In this document: one piece after another, positions 29,201-37,521 of the stretch
Layout of the letters: each line of letters opens with the position of its first letter
Position numbering within the stretch: the first letter of the stretch is position 1
Source: Muribaculaceae bacterium Isolate-110 (HZI)
GTDB taxonomy: Bacteria; Bacteroidota; Bacteroidia; Bacteroidales; Muribaculaceae
Direction: 5' to 3'
Length of the DNA: 64,000 nucleotides
NCBI GenBank assembly: GCA_003762875.1
Contig: RIBL01000002.1
Span: 248,001 to 312,000 of the forward strand
The notes under the pieces: generated by a model
What the model was told of the DNA's origin: nothing
Database searches by the model: none
The model's input: the letters and a program-made list of their open reading frames with translations, nothing else
Translations under genes and position numbers: made by a program

Positions 29201-30134
29201 GAGCATCGGAAAACACCCATATACGCCCCTGCGAATCGACATGTATCTGCCCCACATTGCCACGCGCTATATGTCGCCAGGCGCGCGCCGCCACATTATA
29301 TACTGCAATGCCGTTGTCGGTGCCGAGCAGAAGATTTCGGTCGTCATATCCGACCATACAGTTGACACGGCCCATCCATTGAGGTGAAGGCATGGGCCTG
29401 AGCGAGCGGCCCTGGTGACCGTAGGCATAAAGATGACCGTCGGAAGTGGCCATATAGGCCAGTCCGCCGATAGTGCACACGTCAATAAAACGCCCCCTTT
29501 GCCACACATCCGTGCCATAAAGATGTATGCCCTTGTCAGAGAGCACCCACTCATTGCCGTCGCGATCATATATGACCTTGTTGACAAGCTTACTTCCCGA
29601 ATGGTAGCGCGAGGCATCATACACCTCGAGGCTGTCGGGATTGAGCGGGTCACACACACTTGCCCTCACGGCAAGTGGAGTGCCGTCACCCGTAATCCAC
29701 ATGTGTCCGGCGGCCGCATAACTGTTACGTCCCAGAAATTCCGAGCCGGTCTTACGGGCAATGATGTCACTGAGATTGGTATATCGGCCGGTGTGCATGT
29801 CGAGCACATGGAGCACGCGGTCATAGCTGAACAGCCACACATGTCCGTTGCCATCGGGCTCGACGGTGCGCAGACGGTTGGATGAAAGAGTGCCGTTGTC
29901 GCCTCCGTCGCGATAGGTGGTAAACTGATAGCCGTCATAATAACAGAGTCCGTTCCACGTCGACACCCACAGCAGATTGTCGTGGCTCTGGGCAAGACCG
30001 GCAATGCTGTTGGACGGAAGCCCGTCATGAATGTCAAACGTATGCACCCGGCAATATGGCTGAGCCCGAAGGTAGACACACGCGACAAATCCCATCAATA
30101 TGGCTATAATGACTCTGTATGACTGTCTTATCAT
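26202..30134 (-). CDS. Hybrid two-component system regulator lacking the ATPase domain
   Basis: This 1,310-residue protein has a signal/anchor (about 1-25) and two periplasmic seven-bladed propellers (about 30-700, with repeats such as DSRGRIWV, DSRGRLWIGT and SPSGRIWIATYGGG). A Y_Y_Y domain follows (about 790-870: LLQYAYRLDDDKEW). One membrane helix lies near 880-902. The dimerisation/phosphoacceptor helix pair has His925 (DVSHKLRTPLTLIG). A linker of only about 49 residues (975-1023) follows, then a receiver (1024-1142; Asp1073 in ILTDVTMPEMDG, Lys in VTKPF) and an AraC-type DNA-binding domain (1204-1310). The HATPase_c domain normally between the phosphoacceptor helices and the receiver is absent, and the usual SHELRTP is SHKLRTP. 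It cannot phosphorylate itself in the usual way. The ligand is unknown; such proteins usually control polysaccharide utilisation genes. Confidence 0.93.
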   Translation of the reverse strand: MIRQSYRVIIAILMGFVACVYLRAQPYCRVHTFDIHDGLPSNSIAGLAQSHDNLLWVSTWNGLCYYDGYQFTTYRDGGDNGTLSSNRLRTVEPDGNGHVWLFSYDRVLHVLDMHTGRYTNLSDIIARKTGSEFLGRNSYAAAGHMWITGDGTPLAVRASVCDPLNPDSLEVYDASRYHSGSKLVNKVIYDRDGNEWVLSDKGIHLYGTDVWQRGRFIDVCTIGGLAYMATSDGHLYAYGHQGRSLRPMPSPQWMGRVNCMVGYDDRNLLLGTDNGIAVYNVAARAWRHIARGNVGQIHVDSQGRIWVFSDAPGVLLTDIHGAEDEVFVSSPEGDACTGSIKPVWVEDKYGVVWVVPVGGVFGYFDENARRIVPYPLESPRFGRKSIPDIEKYYVDSQCNMWITSPHDLILINFGRYNVMRLPLVQNADTRSLVALADGTVLAGSHTGVIGCFDTEGRLKGYLARGEKVSLSDRPVKFSERIYVMYQDSRGRLWIGTKGYGLYMVDTDGRVRHYEPSAADKYAINSENVYDVDQSPSGRIWIATYGGGVNYVDESADGRIRFINASNDMTSYPIDLYANSRRITHTLDGVLLLSTTGGLLTFSDSVRQPSAIKFFKTNHVSGDVTSLRTNDVMQVLAARDGTVYVTTMGGEMQRVTDTELLHDGLKFASMSRGSDGRHMSYYAPEGGGIRSMIEDADGNICVVRETSLVLYDVARDSMTVYGPNDLGENLEFTEALPELIPSTGCMWLPTVGGIVSFHPNDITKSDFSPNIVFTGVQFQGESEKHHILNTDRIDVDVDRRNLAISFAALDFSDKYLLQYAYRLDDDKEWNYLQGSNTVQFTGLGPGLHRLHVKSTNSDGVWLDNESAIDIYVKPSFSETPWAILLYVLIATFVVWAAMHFYFLRKRNAMLSDLRHKESEFYTDVSHKLRTPLTLIGAPVKEVLASESLSDTARGHLEMVERNSGRMLTLVDEMLRKSHDKGVYISDETAMNVNVPSSPADTGVNAVSEASSQPGRSDMADDPSRDTILVVEDNDDLRSFLTDILSSQYNVLSASNGREGLETAEARQPDFILTDVTMPEMDGLTMVRNIKSNKHLSHIPIIVLSAKASEQDRVLGLREGIDDYVTKPFSATYLRQRIANIIAQRHMLQQSYLESLGAGNVAAVVQEPLPADEGDVTPEEMAKVSSEATAGPAEYRLDSPQVVDADKEMMATLMAFINDHLDEEGLKIEELADAVNLGRTVFYGKIKALVGMTPSDFLRRMRMQRAEELIVKTRMNFSEIAFKVGFSDPKYFTKCFKKETGMTPSEYRQKSL

Positions 30135-30158
30135 GGATCGGTATCAAATTTTACACCA

Positions 30159-30166
30159 CAAATATA
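30159..30166 (-). promoter_or_regulatory. -10 element for the hybrid regulator gene
   Basis: The minus-strand TATATTTG matches TAnnTTTG and lies 25 bases upstream of the ATG at 30134. No well-spaced -33 box is obvious. Confidence 0.45.
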
Positions 30167-30235
30167 CTAAATGTCAATCTTTCCACCTCGGGCAAAAGTG
30201 TTAAAATCGACCGTTTTACGGTATTATGATAAATG

Positions 30236-30268
30236 TTACCCCTATCTTCGAGAATTTTTACCCCCATC
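30236..30268 (+). promoter_or_regulatory. Two TTACCCC direct repeats, possible regulator operator
   Basis: TTACCCCTATC (30236-30246) and TTACCCCCATC (30258-30268) are direct repeats 22 bases apart, two helical turns. They lie just upstream of a plus-strand TAACTTTGC and divergent from the hybrid regulator gene. Position and spacing suit binding by an AraC-type dimer, but this is inference. Confidence 0.45.
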
Positions 30269-30285
30269 ACGCATGAACAATTAGC

Positions 30286-30294
30286 TAACTTTGC
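30286..30294 (+). promoter_or_regulatory. -10 element of an orphan divergent promoter
   Basis: TAACTTTGC is a perfect TAnnTTTGC match. No TTG lies at the normal -33 position, as expected for an activated promoter. No protein-coding gene of credible length follows on the plus strand. Confidence 0.6.
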
Positions 30295-30299
30295 ACCAG

Positions 30300-30429
30300 A
30301 GAAAGATAACGATATAATTCACGATATCACATACCATGAGAAACGCACAAACAAGATTATGATTTAGGTAGATTACCTAATAGGTAAGGAATAACAAAAG
30401 CCCTGTCGCGATGACAGGGCTTTGTTATT
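30300..30429 (+). ncRNA. Candidate small RNA or relic leader (predicted ~130 nt)
   Basis: The segment runs from the predicted start after the -10 element at 30286-30294 to a strong terminator hairpin (30391-30427). It contains an 8-codon reading frame at 30336-30362 (MRNAQTRL, then TGA) and the short repeats GGTAGATTACCTAATAGGTAAGG. It could be a small RNA or a leader peptide. It could also be the surviving promoter and first codons of a deleted susC-like gene. No homologue is recognised, and the transcript is inferred from promoter plus terminator only. Confidence 0.4.
30391..30427. terminator. Strong bidirectional terminator hairpin
   Basis: AACAAAAGCCCTGTC and GACAGGGCTTTGTT form a GC-rich stem with a 5-base loop. 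T-rich sequence follows in both directions (TTTGTTATTTT on plus, TTTTGTTATT on minus). Confidence 0.85.
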
Positions 30430-30452
30430 TTCTGACAAACGGAGAATGTATA

Positions 30453-30490
30453 ATAAAAAAGTGGAGGAAACGATTTCCCCCACTTTTTTA
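30453..30490 (-). terminator. Terminator of glyA
   Basis: AAAAAAGTGG and CCACTTTTTT flank a loop of about 14 bases, 19 bases beyond the glyA stop on the minus strand. The minus-strand 3' side ends in a T run. Confidence 0.75.
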
Positions 30491-30508
30491 TATTTCCGGA
30501 GTTGCTTA

Positions 30509-31789
30509 TCAATATGCAAACATGGGATAGTCGGCCATGGTGGCGTTGACCTTGGCACGGACAGCAGCAATGGTGTCGGCATCGGCGGGAGCGCGGAGCA
30601 CAGTGTCGATCATCTCAGCTATCTGACCCATGAGCGGCTCTTTGGCACCACGGGTTGTGATGGCCGGTGTGCCGAGACGTATGCCGGAAGTCTGGAAGGG
30701 CGAACGGCTGTCAAACGGCACCATATTCTTGTTGGCAGTGATGTCGGCCTCGACAAGAGCCTTCTCGGCCACCTTGCCTGTGAGGTCGGGGAACTTGGTG
30801 CGGAGATCGACGAGGATGCAGTGGTTGTCGGTGCCTCCCGACACGATGTTGTAGCCCATCGAGATGAGCGCGTCGGCCAGGGCTGCGGCGTTCTTCTTGA
30901 CCTGCATCTGATATTCCTTAAACTCGGGCTGGAGAGCCTCGCCGAACGCCACGGCCTTGGCGGCAATCACGTGTTCGAGCGGGCCACCCTGCACGCCGGG
31001 AAAAACGGCTGAGTCAAGCAGCGACGACATCATGCGCACCACACCCTTGGGAGTGGTCTTGCCCCAGGGATTTTCAAAGTCCTTGCCCATCATGATGACG
31101 CCGCCACGCGGACCGCGGAGAGTCTTGTGGGTAGTGGTGGTTACGATGTGGGCATACTTGACGGGATTGTCAAGGAGTCCGGCGGCGATGAGACCTGCGG
31201 GGTGAGCCATGTCCACAAGGAAGATAGCACCGATTTCATCGGCAAGACGACGCATGCGGGCATAATCCCATTCGCGCGAATAAGCACTCGCACCGCCGAT
31301 GATCAGACGGGGACGCTCGCGACGGGCCACTTCCTCCATCTGCTCGTAGTCTACGAGGCCGGTCTCGGCATTGACATTATACTCGAGAGCCTGAAACATG
31401 AGACCCGAGAAGTTGACGGGGCTGCCGTGGCTCAGGTGACCACCGTGGCTCAGATTGAGGCCGAGAAATTTGTCACCGGGCTTCAGACATGCCATGAACA
31501 CGGCCATGTTGGCCTGTGCGCCCGAGTGGGGCTGAACGTTGGCCCACTCTGCGCCAAACATCTGCTTGAGGCGGTCGATAGCAATAAGCTCTGCTTCGTC
31601 CACCACTTCGCATCCGCCGTAATAACGGTGGCCGGGATAGCCCTCGGCATACTTGTTGGTGAGGCACGAGCCCATAGCCTGCATCACTTGGTCACTGACG
31701 AAATTTTCAGAGGCAATAAGTTCGATGCCTTTCTTCTGACGCTGATGTTCGCGTTCGATGATGTCGAAGATTGCGTTGTCTCTCTTCAT
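30509..31789 (-). CDS. glyA: Serine hydroxymethyltransferase
   Basis: This 426-residue PLP enzyme has [11 protein letters not shown] near residue 20, '[17 protein letters not shown]', '[13 protein letters not shown]' and the PLP-lysine motif [15 protein letters not shown] near 222-236. It converts serine plus tetrahydrofolate to glycine and methylenetetrahydrofolate in the cytoplasm. Standard length. It seems monocistronic: terminators follow at 30453-30490 and 30391-30427, and a hairpin lies upstream at 31811-31855. Confidence 0.97.
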   Translation of the reverse strand: MKRDNAIFDIIEREHQRQKKGIELIASENFVSDQVMQAMGSCLTNKYAEGYPGHRYYGGCEVVDEAELIAIDRLKQMFGAEWANVQPHSGAQANMAVFMACLKPGDKFLGLNLSHGGHLSHGSPVNFSGLMFQALEYNVNAETGLVDYEQMEEVARRERPRLIIGGASAYSREWDYARMRRLADEIGAIFLVDMAHPAGLIAAGLLDNPVKYAHIVTTTTHKTLRGPRGGVIMMGKDFENPWGKTTPKGVVRMMSSLLDSAVFPGVQGGPLEHVIAAKAVAFGEALQPEFKEYQMQVKKNAAALADALISMGYNIVSGGTDNHCILVDLRTKFPDLTGKVAEKALVEADITANKNMVPFDSRSPFQTSGIRLGTPAITTRGAKEPLMGQIAEMIDTVLRAPADADTIAAVRAKVNATMADYPMFAY

Positions 31790-31810
31790 AATTATATATA
31801 ATATTAATGT

Positions 31811-31855
31811 GGAATGTTGAATGTGGAGTCTGTGTCACTCCACATCCAACATTCC
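31811..31855. repeat. Palindrome of GGAATGTTG/AATGTGGAG units
   Basis: The 19-bp arms (31811-31829 and 31837-31855) match except at one position, with a 7-base loop. The left arm consists of two near-9-base units. On the plus strand it is followed by TGTTTTTTT. It lies between the flavin reductase stop and the glyA start, and on the minus strand could end the pyrB-pyrI-reductase transcript. Confidence 0.75.
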
Positions 31856-31866
31856 TGTTTTTTTGA

Positions 31867-32433
31867 TTACTGTTTTTTCTTCACACTCCATCCAAACCGT
31901 CCTATCGGCTCTCCCTGCTCGAAATACTGCCCGTGGGAATAGTTGAGCAGTCCGGCCGAGGCGAGATCAAAAGCTCCGGTGTCGGGATTGATAAGGCTCT
32001 CATCGGCAAGCACGTTGACCACATCGGCCACAAACATATCGTGACTTCCCAGGTGTATTATTTCCTTGACTCTGCACTCTATGGCCAGAGGTGACTCGTC
32101 GATGTAGGGACACGCCACCTTGACCCCTGCTACGGGTGTCAGCCCCGTCTCGTGCCATTTGTCATAGTCGGCCCCCGACCTCACGCCGGCCCAGTCGGTG
32201 GCCCGGGCCATCGAGGCGGTGGTGAGATTGATGGTAAACTCCATATTCTCCTTTATGAGCGGATAGGAGTGACGCTCGGGGCGCACCGATATGTAACACA
32301 TCGGCGGATTGGTGCATATGGTGCCGGTCCATGCCACTGTGAGCATATTGGAGTGCTCCATGTTGCCACACGTCACCAACACCGCCGGGAGCGGATAGAT
32401 CATCGTGCCGGGTTTCCAGGATACCTTCTTCAT
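31867..32433 (-). CDS. Flavin reductase family protein (flavoredoxin-like)
   Basis: The protein is 188 residues from ATG 32433 (MKKVSWKPGT). An ATG nine bases further upstream (32442) is possible but the KKVSWKPG start fits the family. It is an FMN-binding split-barrel protein: 'YPLPAVLVTCGN', 'VAWTGTICTNPPMCYISV', 'EFTINLTTASMARATDWAG' and the C-terminal 'LLNYSHGQYFEQGEPIGRFGWS'. It probably binds FMN and passes electrons in the cytoplasm; the partner is unknown. It follows pyrI closely and may be the last gene of a pyrB-pyrI operon. Confidence 0.88.
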   Translation of the reverse strand: MKKVSWKPGTMIYPLPAVLVTCGNMEHSNMLTVAWTGTICTNPPMCYISVRPERHSYPLIKENMEFTINLTTASMARATDWAGVRSGADYDKWHETGLTPVAGVKVACPYIDESPLAIECRVKEIIHLGSHDMFVADVVNVLADESLINPDTGAFDLASAGLLNYSHGQYFEQGEPIGRFGWSVKKKQ

Positions 32434-32458
32434 GGATTGCAAATGAAACGCCTCTCAA

Positions 32459-32923
32459 TCATATTATCTGCGCGTCGCTGCTCTTGACCGTGTGGGAGCA
32501 ATAGTGACATGCGATGGTCACATCCTCGCGGTCGACTACGCTGAAGCGTGTGCGCATAGGCTCGTTGTTGGTGATACACTTGGGGTTGCCACACTTCACG
32601 AGTCCGATGATGGTGTCAGGAAGAGTCACGGGAAATTTCTCCACCACCTCATAGTCGCGTATGATATTGATTACGGCCGAGGGTGCTATGAGAGCGATGC
32701 GGTTGAGCGTAGCCTCGGGAAAGAACACGTCGGCGACCTTGATGATGCCTTTGTGGCCGAGTTTTTTGCTGTCAAGGTTATTGCCGATGGTCACGGCCGA
32801 CTTCAGCCGCTCGATGCCAAGGATTTTAACGGTTTTGAACAGGACCTCCGAGGGTATGTGGTCAATCACTGTGCCGTTGCGCAGAGCAGCCACGGCAAGC
32901 TCCGCCTTTGATATATTAGTCAT
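32459..32923 (-). CDS. pyrI: Aspartate carbamoyltransferase regulatory subunit
   Basis: This 154-residue subunit has an N-terminal allosteric domain (VAALRNGTVIDHIPSEVL) and a C-terminal zinc domain with the four cysteines in CGNPKC and ACHYCSH. It binds nucleotide effectors and joins catalytic trimers into the holoenzyme. It lies 12 bases after pyrB on the same strand, the normal operon order. Confidence 0.96.
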   Translation of the reverse strand: MTNISKAELAVAALRNGTVIDHIPSEVLFKTVKILGIERLKSAVTIGNNLDSKKLGHKGIIKVADVFFPEATLNRIALIAPSAVINIIRDYEVVEKFPVTLPDTIIGLVKCGNPKCITNNEPMRTRFSVVDREDVTIACHYCSHTVKSSDAQII

Positions 32924-32935
32924 AATTTCTGGCTT

Positions 32936-33856
32936 TTAATCATTAACTTCTATACCGAGCGAACGGCATATCAACGCCTGACGGGCGTAGAGACCGTTGC
33001 GGGCCTGCTCGAAATAATATGCTTTGGGATTGTCGTCCACGTCCTGGGCTATCTCATTGACGCGCGGCAGGGGGTGGAGTATGCGCAGATTGTCGCGTGC
33101 GTCGGAAAGCATAGCGTTGTTAAGGTTATAGAGGTCCTTGACACGCTCATACTCCATGATGTCGGCAAAACGCTCGCGCTGCACTCGGGTCATATATATA
33201 ATGTCGCTCGTATTGATGACATCGGCCGAGAAGTCGGTGTGGTCGGTGTAGCGTATGCCGTTCTCCCGACAGAAGGCCTTGTATTCCTCGGGCATATCAA
33301 GCTCCTTGCATGCGACGAAGCGGAATGTGGGGTTGAAATATCTCATCGCCATAATCAGCGAGTGGACCGTGCGGCCATACTTGAGGTCACCCACAAGAGT
33401 GATGGTGAGATTTTCGAGAGTGCCCTGGGTCTTGTAGATGGAGTAGAGGTCGAGCATCGTCTGCGAGGGGTGCTGGTGGGCACCGTCACCGGCATTGATT
33501 ATGGGTATGTCGGTTACCTCGGTGGCATAGAGGGCCGCACCTTCAAGGAAATGACGCATCACTATGAGGTCGGCATAATTGCTCACCATCTTGATGGTGT
33601 CCTTGAGCGTCTCGCCTTTGGAGGTGGAGGTGTTGGAGGCATCTGAAAATCCTATCACACGTCCGCCAAGACGGTTGACGGCTGTTTCAAAACTGAGTCG
33701 CGTGCGGGTTGACGGCTCGAAAAAGAGGGTCGCCACGACTTTCCCTTCAAGCAGACGGCGGTTGGGCCGCTCCTCAAACTTTTGGGCCGTGTCAAGCAGA
33801 CTGAGTATCTCCTCGCGACTTAAGTCGCTTATTGACACAAGACTTTTAGTATTCAT
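32936..33856 (-). CDS. pyrB: Aspartate carbamoyltransferase catalytic subunit
   Basis: The protein is 306 residues from ATG 33856 ([16 protein letters not shown]). The frame continues upstream to 34012, but that extension crosses the promoter. Carbamoyl-phosphate binding is shown by '[15 protein letters not shown]', '[18 protein letters not shown]', '[14 protein letters not shown]' and 'HPLPRVNEI'. It condenses carbamoyl phosphate with aspartate, committing carbon to pyrimidines. A minus-strand TAACTTTGC at 33891-33899 lies 35 bases upstream. Confidence 0.97.
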   Translation of the reverse strand: MNTKSLVSISDLSREEILSLLDTAQKFEERPNRRLLEGKVVATLFFEPSTRTRLSFETAVNRLGGRVIGFSDASNTSTSKGETLKDTIKMVSNYADLIVMRHFLEGAALYATEVTDIPIINAGDGAHQHPSQTMLDLYSIYKTQGTLENLTITLVGDLKYGRTVHSLIMAMRYFNPTFRFVACKELDMPEEYKAFCRENGIRYTDHTDFSADVINTSDIIYMTRVQRERFADIMEYERVKDLYNLNNAMLSDARDNLRILHPLPRVNEIAQDVDDNPKAYYFEQARNGLYARQALICRSLGIEVND

Positions 33857-33890
33857 TGCAGTGAAATGTGAAGTGCATCGTGAGTTTACC

Positions 33891-33899
33891 GCAAAGTTA
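33891..33899 (-). promoter_or_regulatory. -10 element for pyrB-pyrI
   Basis: The minus-strand TAACTTTGC is an exact TAnnTTTGC match and gives a leader of about 30 bases before ATG 33856. It supports the shorter pyrB start. Confidence 0.6.
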
Positions 33900-33923
33900 C
33901 TGCGAATTTTTGACATATCAATG

Positions 33924-34484
33924 TCAACTTGCGGAAAAATCCTCACCCAATTCCTTCTTAATCTCACGGAGCAGGCGCGAGGCCCGACGGTTGACAAGCA
34001 GAGCCACCACACATCCGGCCAGCATGCCGGCGATGCAGACAGGCAGCATCAGTGTCCCGTAACTGCTGGTTACGGTAAAGATAATGTAGAGCATCAGCGG
34101 GACACCCATGACAATGCCGGTGACGCGTCTGACGGTGCGTAGTGTCTCGATGCGTAACACTCCGCGCAGAGCGTCGGTGACAGTGGTACCGGAGAGGTCA
34201 AGCGCGCGAAGATTGCGCATCTGCACCAGGTGCATGACACCCATCACAATAAAGAATATGATCACCTTTACGGCCATTGACGTATGGTCGGGGACAAGCG
34301 GAATCATACACAAGGCTCCGGCCAGACACACGAGTGCCCGGCGACGACTTATGCGCATGAGCCTGTCGCGCAACGTCACGGCTCCACGGCCCGATGTCAC
34401 CTCGCGCTCCACGGCTCTGACGCCGCTATCTGGAATGTCGACAGCGTTCCACTGTCTTTTCAGCTCGTCTATATCCATAATCAT
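33924..34484 (-). CDS. Four-helix membrane protein paired with an ECF sigma factor
   Basis: The protein is 186 residues from ATG 34484, which overlaps the sigma factor stop as ATGA; ATG 34478 is an alternative. The cytoplasmic N-terminus ([13 protein letters not shown]) resembles that of Bacteroidales anti-sigma-like proteins. Helices are predicted near 50-65, 71-88, 116-137 and 143-163. The tight overlap argues for sigma regulation through membrane sequestration. No known domain is certain. Confidence 0.7.
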   Translation of the reverse strand: MIMDIDELKRQWNAVDIPDSGVRAVEREVTSGRGAVTLRDRLMRISRRRALVCLAGALCMIPLVPDHTSMAVKVIIFFIVMGVMHLVQMRNLRALDLSGTTVTDALRGVLRIETLRTVRRVTGIVMGVPLMLYIIFTVTSSYGTLMLPVCIAGMLAGCVVALLVNRRASRLLREIKKELGEDFSAS

Positions 34485-34984
34485 GATTCTTTTTCATTCC
34501 GCTCTTTAAGTCGTAGTTTTATCCTGTGGAGTCGGGTCGCCACCGTGTTGCGCGGCAGACCGGTCACTCCGGCTATCTCGTCATAACTCTTCTCGTCAAG
34601 CCACATTAATATAAGGGCCTTGTCCATCTTGTCGAGGCCGCCTATGAGGCGATACATCTGACGCAGTTCGGCAGGACGGTCGCTGTCATCGCTCATGGTG
34701 TCGGCCAGCGTGTCAAGCCCCACCTTGCCGCGGTCGTGCTTACCATTGTGGCGAAAATAGGTCACACAAGTGTTGATGGCCGTGCGATAAAGCCACGTCG
34801 ACAGCCGTGAGTCGCCTCTGAATGAGTCGAGCCCCTGCCACAGATTGGCCAACACCTCCTGATACAGGTCCTTGAAATGCTCGTCGCTGTCGGCATACAT
34901 ATAGCACACCTTGCAGAGCATGCGGCGGTTGTCGTTGACAATCGCCATGAATCGAGATTCTTTTTCGGACGCTACGATAGCCAT
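34481..34984 (-). CDS. ECF-type RNA polymerase sigma factor
   Basis: This 167-residue protein has sigma region 2 (EHFKDLYQEVLANLWQGL, then STWLYRTAINTC) and region 4 (DKALILMWLDEKSYDEIAG, then PRNTVATRLHRIKLRLKE). It overlaps the next gene by four bases, so the two are translationally coupled. It is divergent from the ABC exporter at 35132 across about 147 bases, which may include shared control. The stimulus is unknown. Confidence 0.92.
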   Translation of the reverse strand: MAIVASEKESRFMAIVNDNRRMLCKVCYMYADSDEHFKDLYQEVLANLWQGLDSFRGDSRLSTWLYRTAINTCVTYFRHNGKHDRGKVGLDTLADTMSDDSDRPAELRQMYRLIGGLDKMDKALILMWLDEKSYDEIAGVTGLPRNTVATRLHRIKLRLKERNEKES

Positions 34985-35131
34985 GCGGTCAGAAGATATG
35001 GTGAGGTTATAAACGGATTATTGCCACAATTTTGTAATGTTTGACGCTAAAATTACGGAAAAGTTCCGTCAATGTGAAACTTTTTCTATAATTTCGCGTC
35101 AGATTATTCATCACTAAAAATTTACAACAGC

Positions 35132-36061
<930 letters not shown>

Positions 36062-36063
36062 AG

Positions 36064-36091
36064 TTAAAAATTTAGAGTTGAAAGTTTAAGC
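36064..36091 (+). repeat. Short GTTAAA/TTTAGAGTT tandem units
   Basis: AGAGTTAAAAATTTAGAG followed by TTGAAAGTTTAAG consists of degenerate units similar to those at 15551-15653, here without an inverted partner. It occupies the gap between the ABC ATPase and permease genes. Confidence 0.5.
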
Positions 36092-37405
36092 ATGTCAAAT
36101 ATAGCGATAATCATCGAACGCGAATACTTGGAGCGTGTCAAGAAAAAGAGTTTCATATTCACCACCATACTTATGCCGGTGCTGATGCTGGCACTCATGG
36201 CCCTGCCGGCACTGATAATGACCTATGTCGAGGGCTCGGTGACACAGGTGCTTGTGGTCGACAACAACGGAGCCTTTGCCGACCGTCTGACCGACACCGA
36301 CGACGTAAAGTTCATCCCGCTCAGCGGTGTGACCACCGACTCGGCTCTCAACCGCAGCGACGCAGATGCCATACTGGTAATCCCTGCCAACATCATATCG
36401 TCGCGGCGTGCCTCGCTCCGCCTCGTCAGCAACGGGCCATCGTCGCTCGCCACCGAGTCGGCCATCACCGGCCAGGTCAACAAGATTATCGAAAACGAGC
36501 GGCTAAAGCAATATAACATAGCCGACCTTGACCGCATACTCGAGGATGTCAATGCCTCGGTGTCCATCACCACCGTGCGCAACGACCGCGATGACGACGA
36601 GCAAGTGATGTCGTCAGGACTGAGTTACGGCATAGGTGTGGGTATGTCGTTCATACTCTATATGTTTCTGTTAATATATGGCCAGATGGTGATGACATCC
36701 ATCATCGAAGAGAAAGGCAACAGAGTGCTCGAAGTGGTAGTGTCGTCAGTCAAACCGGCCCAGCTCATGCTCGGTAAAATCATAGGCGTGGCCCTCGTGG
36801 CAGTGACCCAGATGGTGCTTTGGGGCATACTGCTGGCCATAATGTCATCGTGTGTGCTCCCGGCCATCATGCCGGCCGACGCCATGGCCGAGGTGGCCGC
36901 CGTCCGCGCCGGCAACTTCGAGGCAGTGAGCGACGCCGGCTCCATCGACATGCTCAACGCCCTCGCCGCCGTCACTCAGGTGGGCAATCTCATAGGGCTT
37001 ATAGCCATCATGACACTATTTCTGGTGCTCGGATTTCTCATCTACTCGTCGATATTCGCCTCAATAGGCTCGGCTGTCGACAATATACAGGACGCATCAC
37101 AGCTCACATCGTTTGCCGTCTTCCCCATCATCTTCGGCATCATCTTTGCCACAGTAGCCGCCGCCGACCCTATGGGCAGCCTCGCGTTCTGGACCTCCAT
37201 GTTCCCGCTCACGTCACCGATGGTTATGGTGGCCCGCATCCCCTTCGGCATCCCCGCCTGGGAGATATGGCTCTCGCTCGCCCTGCTTGTCGCCGGATTT
37301 ATCGGCATGATATGGGTAGCCGGCAAAATCTATCGCGTGGGCATATTCATGTATGGCAAAAAGCCGTCGCTCAAAGAGATAATACGCTGGATTTCCTATA
37401 AATAA
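36092..37405 (+). CDS. ABC transporter permease (NatB-like)
   Basis: This 437-residue protein has one N-terminal membrane helix (about 22-44), a large extracytoplasmic segment (about 45-170) and about five to six more helices in the C-terminal half. The segment 'IIEEKGNRVLEVVVSSVKPAQLMLGKI' is characteristic of ABC-2 sodium/drug exporters. With the ATPase it should form an efflux system. No substrate information is available from context. Confidence 0.92.
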   Translation: MSNIAIIIEREYLERVKKKSFIFTTILMPVLMLALMALPALIMTYVEGSVTQVLVVDNNGAFADRLTDTDDVKFIPLSGVTTDSALNRSDADAILVIPANIISSRRASLRLVSNGPSSLATESAITGQVNKIIENERLKQYNIADLDRILEDVNASVSITTVRNDRDDDEQVMSSGLSYGIGVGMSFILYMFLLIYGQMVMTSIIEEKGNRVLEVVVSSVKPAQLMLGKIIGVALVAVTQMVLWGILLAIMSSCVLPAIMPADAMAEVAAVRAGNFEAVSDAGSIDMLNALAAVTQVGNLIGLIAIMTLFLVLGFLIYSSIFASIGSAVDNIQDASQLTSFAVFPIIFGIIFATVAAADPMGSLAFWTSMFPLTSPMVMVARIPFGIPAWEIWLSLALLVAGFIGMIWVAGKIYRVGIFMYGKKPSLKEIIRWISYK

Positions 37406-37460
37406 TGACGGCGGGCATCCATTTTTTACCCTATCGCTCCGAGATAAGAGGATTTTTGCG

Positions 37461-37469
37461 TATCTTTGC
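37461..37469 (+). promoter_or_regulatory. -10 element for argS
   Basis: TATCTTTGC is an exact TAnnTTTGC match, 52 bases before ATG 37522. A -33 TTG at standard spacing is not clear. Confidence 0.5.
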
Positions 37470-37521
37470 ACCTCTATATATAAGTATATAAAGTAAACAC
37501 ACGTAATAGTAATAATAAGAA

